Assembly: GCA_038123735.1 (NCBI GenBank)
Contig: JAYPAP010000039.1
Coordinates: forward strand, 1-27,082
DNA: 27,082 bases
DNA from: REDI01 sp038123735
Lineage (GTDB): Bacteria > Myxococcota_A > UBA796 > GCA-2862545
Direction of reading: 5' to 3'
Shown here: piece after piece, positions 8,711 through 16,332 of the stretch
Position numbering within the stretch: the stretch's first letter is position 1
How the letters are laid out: each line of letters begins with the position of its first letter
Program-made: the position numbers and the translations under genes
The notes under the pieces: generated by a model
Told to the model about the DNA's origin: nothing
Databases searched by the model: none
Seen by the model: the letters and a program-made list of their open reading frames with translations, nothing else

Positions 8711-11184
8711 TCCAGCTCGCGGATCAGACGAAAGGTGAGGTCGGGCGACCGCTGTAGCCGGACTGCCCAGTCACGAGATGCACATCGGCTATATCGTTCA
8801 TCGAGCGTAAAGCTCCCTCCCCTGATGGAGCGGAGGTCCGCGCTGGCATCATCGGGTGAAGGGGCCTTCTCACCATCCACGGCATTCAGCTGTTGATCGA
8901 ACCCGTCGTGGCACCACTCGCGTGCATTCCCCCCCATGCCAAAGACACCGTACACGCTCACGTCTTCTGGCCAGTGGGTAGCAGGGTCGGGCATAAGATG
9001 GGTTCGTTCGGGGTTTCGTACGCGGCAGAATGCATGGTCGAAGAGGTCACCCCATGGATAGAATCGTCCATCGATCCCGCGAGCCGCTTTTTCCCATTCA
9101 ACCTCGGTAGGTAGTCGCCAGTGTTGTCCTGTGGCCTCGCTCAACCAACGCGCATACGCGTTCGCGCAGTCCCACGAGATATGGGTCACTGGCGCATCGG
9201 GGGATAACGTCGCTGGAATGGAGAAGTCGAGGCCGTCCCAATCATAGGTCAGACTCTCAATAGACGCTTGATCGTGCAGCCGCGGCGCCCACCGCATCGC
9301 GGTCTCGGTACCCTCGCGTTCGCGCACAGACTGAAGGAACGTGAGGTATTGTTGATTTGTCACGGGGTACCGCTGGATCGCTCGAGAGCCGAGCCACACC
9401 CGAGTTCGTGGACCGGCACCAGGAGCCAGTCCATCTCCACCGACGGTCGTCCAGCCGGGGGCGATCCAAACTTCGTTCTCGGTCAGCTTCGGGGGGAGAA
9501 CCGTAATGGTGGAGTCGATGGGAGGATGCTCGAAGTCGGCCCCTCTTCGTTCGATGTAAAGCGGGATTTGGTACCGGTTCCCATCACTGTCTTCGAGGTC
9601 AAGAAGGTAGCTTCCATGGCGAATTTCAAGGTCGATAGGGGTTCGGCCGATCGCGCGTGCGGGGCCATGAACGAGTCGACGATCTTGTAGGACCAAGGGG
9701 CGCATCGTCACAGAGGCTGAACGGTCGGTATTGAGGTTGAGATGACCCAGCCCGCGGAGGTAATCCGTCCATTCGCCGACGTCATGGGTATCCAGCAGTG
9801 CCTCTAATGCCACCTGAGCCCGATGATCTCGCCGATTAACGGCGCCCTGGTGACGCTTAGCATAGTGGGAAGCCAGGCGAGTGTGTGCCTCTTTGGTGTC
9901 GGGTGCCTCGTTGAGCGCAGCCCGGAGTTTCTCGAGCATATCGACGTTCTTAAGCTCCGCATCGGTCTGTAGTGCGCTCGCCCGTTCCTCGAGTGCCCAG
10001 GCTTGGCGCTTGGCCGAAATGGGAGCATCACTGGTTAGGCCCTTCAACATGAGCCTCGCGCGCTCACGCAGCGCTCTCGCGGCACGCTCCAGGCGGTCGA
10101 CCTCGGGCGCCAACTCATCCGCATTTCGAACCAACTGCATGGCATTCGCACGTTTTTTGGACCCGTCGAGCCAGCTATCGAGGGCGCGGGCCATTTCTGA
10201 GGCGTCCGCATACCGGTCCGCTGAGTTCCGTGACATGGCCCGAGCGGTGATTCGGCGAAGGCCAGATGGAATGGGGGGCCCAGGCTCACTTCGCCGCCCG
10301 GTGGCTTGGGCGGTCAGGGGCGTGGGTGGATGAGAGAGGACGTGGGCGAGGGCCTCCTTGCCCACATAGGGAGGTTGCCCATCGAGAATTTCATAAAGAA
10401 TGGCGCCGAGCGCATACACATCAGAGCGACAGTCCATCGCGCTATGTTCTCCGCGGGCCTGTTCGGGTGCCATATAGGCCGGTGTTCCTGCTACAGCGCC
10501 AGCTTGTGTCACGCCGCGACCAGCCGCTTTGACCAGGATGGGCTCTTCAGGAGTCACCGAATCCATGATCTTTGCGAGCCCCCAGTCCATGACCAAGACC
10601 TCACCGAATTTCCCCATCATGATGTTATCAGGCTTAAGATCGCGGTGTAGGACCCCTCGGTTATGAGCATATCCCATCGCCTCACAGACCTGACGGATCG
10701 CTTCGATCAGCTTGCGCACTGTCCAGCCGTCCGGTGTGGGATGCCAAACACTCGCAGACGCACGATGCAGCTCCTTAATCACACGACCGAGGGTTCGACC
10801 TCTGACCTCATCCATCGTAAAGAAGGCACGTCCATCGGAAAGAAACCCGAGGTCATGAACGGGAACGATGTTCGGGTGCGCAAGCTGGGCTGCTACCTGA
10901 GCTTCTTCGAGGAATCGTTGCACGGCGATGCGGTTGCTCTGGAAGGGCTCCCGAAGAATCTTCATCGCCACGTTACGACGAAGCCGTTTGTCATACACGC
11001 GCCGGACCTCTCCCATACCTCCAAGACCGATCAATCGCCGGTCCTCATATCGGGAACTGCTGACGGATCGACTCCCTTTGGGCTCAGTGTCGTCGAATGG
11101 TGCGTCGTCGTTCGACACCAGCTCGGTTGGCTGGGTGGGCTGGACAATCTGCGCCACGCTCGGCGTTTGGGAGGGGCTCGACAT
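8707..11184 (-). CDS. Ser/Thr protein kinase fused to a C-terminal formylglycine-generating-enzyme-like (SUMF1) domain
   Basis: 825 residues; ATG at 11184 with AAAGGA upstream. The N-terminal 40 residues are a disordered Ser/Thr/Pro stretch. The Hanks-type kinase spans about 46-340: glycine loop GLGGMGEV (53-60), ATP-binding K75, catalytic HRD (180-182) with LKPDN, metal-binding DWG (200-202, replacing DFG), GTPAYMAPE (233-241) and SDVYALG. It should be active. Residues 350-460 are helical, with some tetratricopeptide-like character. The end (about 573-825) is an FGE/SUMF1-type domain: W573-T580, PVTNQQY, LPTEVEWEKAARG, GNAREWCHDG, RGGSF (788-792) and a final FRLIRE. Catalytic FGE uses two Cys after RGGS; only C801 is present, so a sensing or binding role is likelier. 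There is no membrane helix. It lies 69 bases downstream of the pseudokinase gene. Confidence 0.9.
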   Translation of the reverse strand: MSSPSQTPSVAQIVQPTQPTELVSNDDAPFDDTEPKGSRSVSSSRYEDRRLIGLGGMGEVRRVYDKRLRRNVAMKILREPFQSNRIAVQRFLEEAQVAAQLAHPNIVPVHDLGFLSDGRAFFTMDEVRGRTLGRVIKELHRASASVWHPTPDGWTVRKLIEAIRQVCEAMGYAHNRGVLHRDLKPDNIMMGKFGEVLVMDWGLAKIMDSVTPEEPILVKAAGRGVTQAGAVAGTPAYMAPEQARGEHSAMDCRSDVYALGAILYEILDGQPPYVGKEALAHVLSHPPTPLTAQATGRRSEPGPPIPSGLRRITARAMSRNSADRYADASEMARALDSWLDGSKKRANAMQLVRNADELAPEVDRLERAARALRERARLMLKGLTSDAPISAKRQAWALEERASALQTDAELKNVDMLEKLRAALNEAPDTKEAHTRLASHYAKRHQGAVNRRDHRAQVALEALLDTHDVGEWTDYLRGLGHLNLNTDRSASVTMRPLVLQDRRLVHGPARAIGRTPIDLEIRHGSYLLDLEDSDGNRYQIPLYIERRGADFEHPPIDSTITVLPPKLTENEVWIAPGWTTVGGDGLAPGAGPRTRVWLGSRAIQRYPVTNQQYLTFLQSVREREGTETAMRWAPRLHDQASIESLTYDWDGLDFSIPATLSPDAPVTHISWDCANAYARWLSEATGQHWRLPTEVEWEKAARGIDGRFYPWGDLFDHAFCRVRNPERTHLMPDPATHWPEDVSVYGVFGMGGNAREWCHDGFDQQLNAVDGEKAPSPDDASADLRSIRGGSFTLDERYSRCASRDWAVRLQRSPDLTFRLIRELE

Positions 11185-11253
11185 TCGATTCCTTTAACCG
11201 GGGCGGTCCGTGACGGAACGCCGAGGGTCTAGGCCATCTGTTGTCGCCAGGAT

Positions 11254-13089
11254 TCAGTCATCAGATGCTCGGGTGCGCCGAGAGCGCGTCTTTGGCTTAT
11301 CGTCTTCGTCGTCGGATGATGTGGAGCGACGCCTCGACCGGGTCTTTGGAGCGTCATCATCGTCGTCCGAGGCTCGGGAGCGGCGGAGCGAGGCACGGGC
11401 GGAGTCCCCGCTGTCGTCGTCGGATGCGCGGGTGCGGCGACTGCGCTTCGGAGCGCTGTCATCGCTGTCGGTCGAGCGGGAGCGTCGTGCGCGTTGTGTT
11501 GGAGCCTCGTCCTCGTCTTCGGGCGTGGCGCGGCTTCTTCGCTTGCGCTTCTGGGGCGGGTCATCGGCGGCAGGCTTGGACTCGGATACTTCAGGCTCTT
11601 TGTCTTCTACTGCTTTTGTTCGACGTTTTTTCGAGGCTGGCTTGGTGGGTTCTTTGGGGGCGTCGTCCTCGCTAGCTTCATTTTTCTTGGCCTTCGAACG
11701 GCGCCTACGCCCGGCATCTTCTTTCTGCTCGACTGGTTCTGGGGCGGCTTTCTCGGCGGTCTTCCTCGCCCGAGAGCGCCGCTTGGGCTTTTCTTCCGCC
11801 TCGGGTTCAGGTTCTTCAATCGCAGGCTCTGTCGGCGGTGTCGCTGCTTCTTCTGCAGGTGGTTCTTCCGCGGTTCGTCCACGACCCTTGCGACGCGGTT
11901 TTCGGGATTTGGGGGGCTCGGCAGATTCTTCGCGGCGAGCGCTGCGCTTGAGGGTGCGTTCCGCCGTTGGTGTTTCTTCCTCTTCTTCCTCCTCGCGGGC
12001 AACCTTGCCCCAGCGCCCCTCACTCGTAATGTTGCTATCCGGCTTTGCAGGTGCTCTACCGCGTGGCGCGCCTCGAACTGGTTTGGCCTCGGAGGCGGAC
12101 TTGAGGCGGGTCGTACGGGCCCCACCACCAGCGGCCTTAGCCCCGCTTCTAGAAAGTACGGCGCCGCGCTTGGTTCCTTTCCAGACTTCTTCAGCAACTT
12201 CTGCGAGCGAACCCTTGGACAAGGATGCAGGAAGTGCAGCGATGGCCTCAACGAATTCTTCCGCTGAATCATACCGGCCGATAGGGTCGAAAGCCATGGC
12301 ACGAACCAGGATATCCCGTAGTGCTTTGGGCACATCCTTCGCCTTCTTCATCAACCCGAGGCCTTCACCGAGTGCGACGGAGCCTTTGAGCTCAGACGGC
12401 TTGCCTTTGAGTAGAGGTTCGCCGGTGATCAACTCGAAGGCCATCAAGGCGAGGGCATAGATATCAGAGGAGATATCCTCGTATCCAGACGTCAGCCGTT
12501 CCGGGGGACAGTAGTGGAAAGAGACTTCTCGGACGGGCGCATCCGCATCTTCTCGCATGGCCACAATGTCCATTTGCGGAAGTCCGTAGCCGATAATCTG
12601 TGGCGTACCATCTGGACCGAGTACTACGCGCCAAGGGGTGAGGCCGTTATGGGAGTAGATGCCATGCATAGGCCCATTTTGAGCAGCCTCAGCGAGCATC
12701 GATCCACAAGCTCGGAGGAGCTCGATCGTAGGGCCCACCCCGACTTTTTTACGGCGGTCTCGGTAATGCCGAATGACCTCTCCCAGCGGAACGACGTGAC
12801 CGGTGTCGTATTGGAAGATGCCGCTGCCGGTCGGGGCGCGTGATAAACAACTCAGCCCCTCCACCATCGGAAATGCCATGAACGTTTCCACGAGCTGTAC
12901 GTCGGTGGTGAGTCGCTCATGGTGATGCCATTGCTCAGGGAATACGATGGCGTGCTGAACATCTCCGTCGGGATTCTCAAGTTCGATCAACTCCGAATCC
13001 GGCGCGACCGTCTTGCGCCCGCTCGGCACCCAGCCACCGAAGTCCGGGCCATCCGCATCCAGTTCTTTCGTCTTGGCAGGTTCTGCCAT
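11254..13089 (-). CDS. Pseudokinase with a long charged, repetitive C-terminal tail
   Basis: 611 residues from ATG 13089, which has GGGAG five bases upstream. An in-frame GTG at 13122 would add 11 residues but lacks a ribosome site. Residues about 40-290 follow a protein-kinase layout, with the catalytic-loop position reading YSHNGLTPWRVVL (H147-N148-G149 in place of HRD) and the metal-loop position IIGYGLP (GYG 167-169 in place of DFG). YCPPERL (PPE 195-197), SSDIYALALMAFELITGEP and a terminal AMAFDPIGRYDSAEEF helix follow. The catalytic Asp and the metal Asp are both missing, and I see no clear ATP-binding lysine, so it is probably inactive. From about 309 onward the protein is low-complexity Lys/Arg/Glu/Asp/Ser/Pro, ending in five Arg/Ser/Asp repeats. 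It lies just upstream of the kinase fusion gene. Confidence 0.83.
   Translation of the reverse strand: MAEPAKTKELDADGPDFGGWVPSGRKTVAPDSELIELENPDGDVQHAIVFPEQWHHHERLTTDVQLVETFMAFPMVEGLSCLSRAPTGSGIFQYDTGHVVPLGEVIRHYRDRRKKVGVGPTIELLRACGSMLAEAAQNGPMHGIYSHNGLTPWRVVLGPDGTPQIIGYGLPQMDIVAMREDADAPVREVSFHYCPPERLTSGYEDISSDIYALALMAFELITGEPLLKGKPSELKGSVALGEGLGLMKKAKDVPKALRDILVRAMAFDPIGRYDSAEEFVEAIAALPASLSKGSLAEVAEEVWKGTKRGAVLSRSGAKAAGGGARTTRLKSASEAKPVRGAPRGRAPAKPDSNITSEGRWGKVAREEEEEEETPTAERTLKRSARREESAEPPKSRKPRRKGRGRTAEEPPAEEAATPPTEPAIEEPEPEAEEKPKRRSRARKTAEKAAPEPVEQKEDAGRRRRSKAKKNEASEDDAPKEPTKPASKKRRTKAVEDKEPEVSESKPAADDPPQKRKRRSRATPEDEDEAPTQRARRSRSTDSDDSAPKRSRRTRASDDDSGDSARASLRRSRASDDDDDAPKTRSRRRSTSSDDEDDKPKTRSRRTRASDD
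11257..11490 (-). repeat. In-frame tandem repeat encoding five Arg/Ser/Asp units
   Basis: The 3' end of the pseudokinase gene codes for five imperfect units of about 10-18 residues. The rough consensus is R-S-R-R-x-R-A-S-D-D-D-D-D-x-P-K-T, covering residues 534-611. On the plus strand it appears as repeated clusters of TCGTCGTC and GCGGCG-like triplets. The units differ at the DNA level, so this is protein-level repetition under coding constraint rather than a simple satellite. Confidence 0.8.
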
Positions 13090-13191
13090 CTCGACTCCCA
13101 ACGCTCGCGTCGACCATACCACCCGGGGCCTCGTGGGCGGTCTACCCCCGGGGGCTGATCCCTAACGAGTACATTTAAACTGCTTATTAGA

Positions 13192-13221
13192 TGAGTACGT
13201 TCCGGAGTGTTTAAAAGTCAA
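13192..13221 (-). promoter_or_regulatory. Candidate promoter of the pseudokinase-kinase-EamA cluster
   Basis: On the minus strand, TTGACT (13221-13216) is followed after 18 bases by TACTCA (13197-13192). This lies in an unusually AT-rich patch between the murB stop and the pseudokinase start. It would separate the kinase cluster from murB, which is on the same strand. The leader would be about 95 bases and includes a perfect CCCCCGGGGG palindrome near 13145-13155. The -10 match is weak. Confidence 0.3.
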
Positions 13222-13237
13222 GCCCTGCCGGCGCGGA

Positions 13238-14182
13238 TCACTCAGGGTTGGACGGGCTCCAGTCGCTCCAATCCCCGGCGAGATGGACCTCTCGAACCAA
13301 GGTGACTCCGAACTGCTCTTTGACCGTACTGGCCATGTGTTCGACGACCGTTCGCACATCACCCGCGGTGGCCGCACCTAAATTCACGACGAAATTCGCA
13401 TGTTTTTCGCTCACCTGCGCATCGCCTACCCGAAACCCCTTGAGGCCCGCAGCCTCAATGAGCCGGCCCGCATGGTCGCCTGGCGGATTGCGGAAGGTGC
13501 TGCCGCAGGATGGTAGGTCGAGGGGCTGGGTTGTGGCGCGATGTTCCAAATGCGACTGCACAGAGGCTCGCATCGTATCGACATTTCCTGGCCTGAGGCG
13601 GAATCGCGCGGATGCAACAACACTTCCCGTTGGTAGCTCGGAATGGCGATACGCCATGCGCAGGTCTGCCAGGGTCATCACGGATTGGCTCCCGTCTGGC
13701 AACACGATGGTGGCGTCCAGCAGGACATCCTTGGTTTCACCCAGCTTTGCCCCCGCGTTCATACGGATTGCTCCTCCGACAGTTCCCGGAATTCCGGCAA
13801 AAACCTCGAGACCCACCCATCCTTGTCGCATGGCCTTCTGGAGGAGGGCAGCGAGCTTGGTGCCGCCCCCAGCAGTGACGATGCCCGAATCCGGGTCCGT
13901 GAGCTCAGCACGCGCAAGGCTCTTACTGAGTTGCAAGACAACACCGCGAATACCTGCATCGGAAATCAGTAGATTGGTCCCATTGCCCAGTACGAACGCA
14001 GGGGTCCCGCTGGAGGTGCAGGCCCGGAGGACCGCTTGGATCTCCGCGACGGTCCCCACGCGGACAAATACATCCGCTGGACCCCCGACTTGCCACCACG
14101 TGCGCTTTGCGAGGGGGGCGTTTTCAACCGGTTTTAGTCCGGCGTCAGATAGGGCTTGGATCACTGAAGTTGGTACCGACAT
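13238..14182 (-). CDS. murB: UDP-N-acetylenolpyruvoylglucosamine reductase
   Basis: 314 residues. MurB is the FAD enzyme that uses NADPH to reduce UDP-GlcNAc-enolpyruvate to UDP-MurNAc in cytoplasmic peptidoglycan precursor synthesis. FAD-binding signatures are present: WWQVGGPAD (29-37), LGNGTNLL (65-72) and FAGIPGTVGGAI (128-139). Active-site elements are R179 in AYRHS, the proton-donor Ser in CGSTFRNP (S228) and E298 in VREVH. AGRLIEAAGLKG and SEKHANF are also conserved. The length and lack of the extra loop fit the shorter type II MurB. No good ribosome site precedes ATG 14182. It stands apart from any mur/fts cluster here. The divergent reductase-like gene starts 69 bases away. Confidence 0.95.
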   Translation of the reverse strand: MSVPTSVIQALSDAGLKPVENAPLAKRTWWQVGGPADVFVRVGTVAEIQAVLRACTSSGTPAFVLGNGTNLLISDAGIRGVVLQLSKSLARAELTDPDSGIVTAGGGTKLAALLQKAMRQGWVGLEVFAGIPGTVGGAIRMNAGAKLGETKDVLLDATIVLPDGSQSVMTLADLRMAYRHSELPTGSVVASARFRLRPGNVDTMRASVQSHLEHRATTQPLDLPSCGSTFRNPPGDHAGRLIEAAGLKGFRVGDAQVSEKHANFVVNLGAATAGDVRTVVEHMASTVKEQFGVTLVREVHLAGDWSDWSPSNPE

Positions 14183-14251
14183 GGGGGGACTCTAGCAGCT
14201 TTGGAGCGGACTGCGCCGGTCATTTGGAGTAAGTTCGTCCCGGGAGGAGGG

Positions 14252-15013
14252 ATGGTCGTAATCGGAGCAGGACGCGTGGGGCTGGCGCTATCGCGCGCGG
14301 CAAATGACTCGGAGGAACCGTGTTTACTTCTTGAGCGCGAGTCTGATTGGAGCATGCTCGCCAAAGCGGTGGGCGAGCCTGTCCTCGTGGCAACTCGAAA
14401 CGATGACCTTGATGCGGTCTTGGGCCGCGTGCCGCAAAACCGGCGCGGTGACTTGGTCTTTCTTCAAAATGGTGCGCTTTCTTCCTGGTTGTCCGAGCAT
14501 CGGCTTCAGGACAATACGCGTGGATTGCTCTTTTTCGCGGCGCCCGATCGTGAGACGGGGCCCATTTGCGGTCCGCAGCCGAGTCCGTTTGCCGGACCCC
14601 ATGCCTTGGCGGTGGTTCGGTGGATGTCCCGGATCGGTGTGGATGCGCAGGTCGTCGACTGGCCAAGATTCCGGGCGTGGGAACTTGAGAAAATCATATG
14701 GAACTGCGCCTTCGGCGTCCTGTGCGATGTTCATGACACCACCGTAGGCCGCGTGTGCACCGACCATCGGGAGCAATTGGCGGCGTTAGTCGATGAGTTT
14801 CGAAGGGTTGGTCGTGCGAGTATGAATGTGGACATGCCCCTCGACTGGCTCGTGGAGAGGCTTGTGGCTTATAGCCTGACGATTCCGGGTTACCGGGCAG
14901 CGATCAAAGAGTACCGATGGCGGGACGGGTGGTTCCAGCGAGAGGCCGCTCGTCTAGGCCTCACGCTTCCCCTCCATACCGAGCTGGTGTCTAGCCAAGG
15001 AAAGCTGGCTTAG
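14252..15013 (+). CDS. Ketopantoate-reductase-like NAD(P)-dependent oxidoreductase
   Basis: 253 residues when started at ATG 14252, which has GGGAGGAGG just upstream and places the first Rossmann strand (MVVIGAGRVG, glycine motif at 5-10) at the N-terminus. A TTG at 14201 would add 17 residues but lacks a ribosome site. The C-terminal half carries the K-x-x-x-N pair of ApbA/PanE enzymes (K147 and N151 in EKIIWNCAFG). The rest of that domain differs from typical PanE and ends in an EYRWRDGWF segment. It may act on a different 2-oxo acid substrate, so I do not call it panE. It is cytoplasmic. Its stop shares TTAG with pmbA. Confidence 0.68.
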   Translation: MVVIGAGRVGLALSRAANDSEEPCLLLERESDWSMLAKAVGEPVLVATRNDDLDAVLGRVPQNRRGDLVFLQNGALSSWLSEHRLQDNTRGLLFFAAPDRETGPICGPQPSPFAGPHALAVVRWMSRIGVDAQVVDWPRFRAWELEKIIWNCAFGVLCDVHDTTVGRVCTDHREQLAALVDEFRRVGRASMNVDMPLDWLVERLVAYSLTIPGYRAAIKEYRWRDGWFQREAARLGLTLPLHTELVSSQGKLA

Positions 15014-16332
15014 AGGCCACTAAAGTCTACGTCTCCGAATACGACGGTTGGGATCTGGTTGGCTGAGTACATCCAAGGGTCATTTCCGACGGCAACGATC
15101 TTCTTGAACAACGTCAGAATGTTCCCGGACACATTCATCTCAGACAGTGAACGTGTTGGTTGCCCATTCTCGAGCAGAACACCGCGGATCCCGAAGCTGA
15201 AGTCGCCCGAGATACCGTTGTTATTGCCGCCAAGGAAGCTATTAACGAGGATCGCCTTGTCGTATTGCGCTGCCACTTCCTGCCACGAACGCGCTCCGGG
15301 GGCGACGATCCAATTGCTTCGGGAGCCCGAAGTCGGTTCCATGCTGAGTCGCCGGCCATAGTATACGTTGATGTAGAAGTTTTCGAGGACCCCTTCTTTG
15401 ATGATCGTGCGCGGTGCCGCGCGAAGCGCATCCCCATCCCAGGGGCGGCTACCCATTCCGCGTGGAATGGTGGGGTCGTCCATGATGGTGAGGGAGGGAC
15501 TGGCGATCGCTTCACCTAATTTATCGGCGAGACAGCTCCGTTTTTCAAAGATTGAACCACCCGAAATTGGCCCGCCAAGCATGCCGAAGATGCGGCCTGC
15601 AGCGCGGTTGAGTAGGATCAATGGATAGGTCCCGCTCTCGATTGGACCGGCGCCGAGGCGCTCCTTTGCCCGGTCCATGACCTCATCGGCGATAAAGTCG
15701 ATACTCGGTAGGTCCTCAAGGTGACGCGCCGAGAAGTATGCAGCCGCTTCGGGACGCTTTCCATTCCCCTCGTCGAGGGTGACGTCGCCACCGAGGCTGA
15801 ATCCTGTGGATTGATGCTCGCCGGAAAACCCGTTCGAGAGGACCCGAGCGACGTGGCTTTTGCCGTCGGCACACCATGTTGAGCCGCTGATCACGCGGTC
15901 ATCAAAGCGTTTGCGCAGTGATTGCTCCATCTCGCTTGCCAGCTCGGCCCTAGACTCAGGCAGACGAGCCTCAAAGGTCGCATCGTATTGGTCCAACGCA
16001 GCTTCTGATGCTCCGCGACCGCAGAGCGCGCCCTCGGGTTGGCGGCGGTCGAGGTCGGGCTCGAGGTATCGGGTCGCTGCGATCGCCCGCTTGAGGAACC
16101 AGGTGATGGCCTCATCGCGAAGGTCGGAGGTGCTGTGGCTCGAGCTGCGGCCATCGACGAATAGGCTGACGGAAACGTCTCGGTTGGTGGCTTCGGTGGC
16201 CTGTTCAACCTTGCCATCCCGACGAACGATCGTGGTGTGACTGCCAGACGACACGGAGACTCCGGCTTCATCAGCGCCGAGTCGAAGGGCCTCGGCGAGC
16301 ACGCGCTCCGCGAGGTTAATCTGCTCGCTCAT
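15010..16332 (-). CDS. pmbA: TldE/PmbA-type subunit of the TldD-TldE metalloprotease
   Basis: 440 residues. The protein follows the PmbA/TldE layout: an N-terminal alpha/beta domain with GADEAGVSVSSG and RDGKVEQ, then a C-terminal beta-rich half with YPLILLNRAAGRIFGML, GSIFEKRS and a GDFSFGIRG segment. It lacks the HExxxH metal motif, as expected for the non-catalytic partner of TldD. The TldD/TldE complex degrades unfolded peptides and matures some peptide antibiotics in enterobacteria. Its ATG overlaps the tldD stop (ATGA, 16329-16332), so the two subunits are co-translated. Its end shares TTAG with the convergent reductase-like gene. Confidence 0.92.
   Translation of the reverse strand: MSEQINLAERVLAEALRLGADEAGVSVSSGSHTTIVRRDGKVEQATEATNRDVSVSLFVDGRSSSHSTSDLRDEAITWFLKRAIAATRYLEPDLDRRQPEGALCGRGASEAALDQYDATFEARLPESRAELASEMEQSLRKRFDDRVISGSTWCADGKSHVARVLSNGFSGEHQSTGFSLGGDVTLDEGNGKRPEAAAYFSARHLEDLPSIDFIADEVMDRAKERLGAGPIESGTYPLILLNRAAGRIFGMLGGPISGGSIFEKRSCLADKLGEAIASPSLTIMDDPTIPRGMGSRPWDGDALRAAPRTIIKEGVLENFYINVYYGRRLSMEPTSGSRSNWIVAPGARSWQEVAAQYDKAILVNSFLGGNNNGISGDFSFGIRGVLLENGQPTRSLSEMNVSGNILTLFKKIVAVGNDPWMYSANQIPTVVFGDVDFSGL

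Noticed and set aside
11257..11490. CRISPR-like or satellite repeat
   Set aside because: Units are in frame, vary in length and differ in DNA sequence, with no spacers of uniform size. This is a coding repeat.
11210..12460. Long Ser/Arg-rich open frame (416 codons) on the plus strand
   Set aside because: It is antisense to the repetitive pseudokinase tail; its Ser/Ala/Arg bias is what the complement of Asp/Arg/Ser-rich codons produces. It has no ribosome site or recognisable domain.
13248..14195. 315-codon open frame antisense to murB
   Set aside because: murB is intact with all its motifs on the other strand; the antisense product is Pro/Ser/Arg-rich and resembles nothing.
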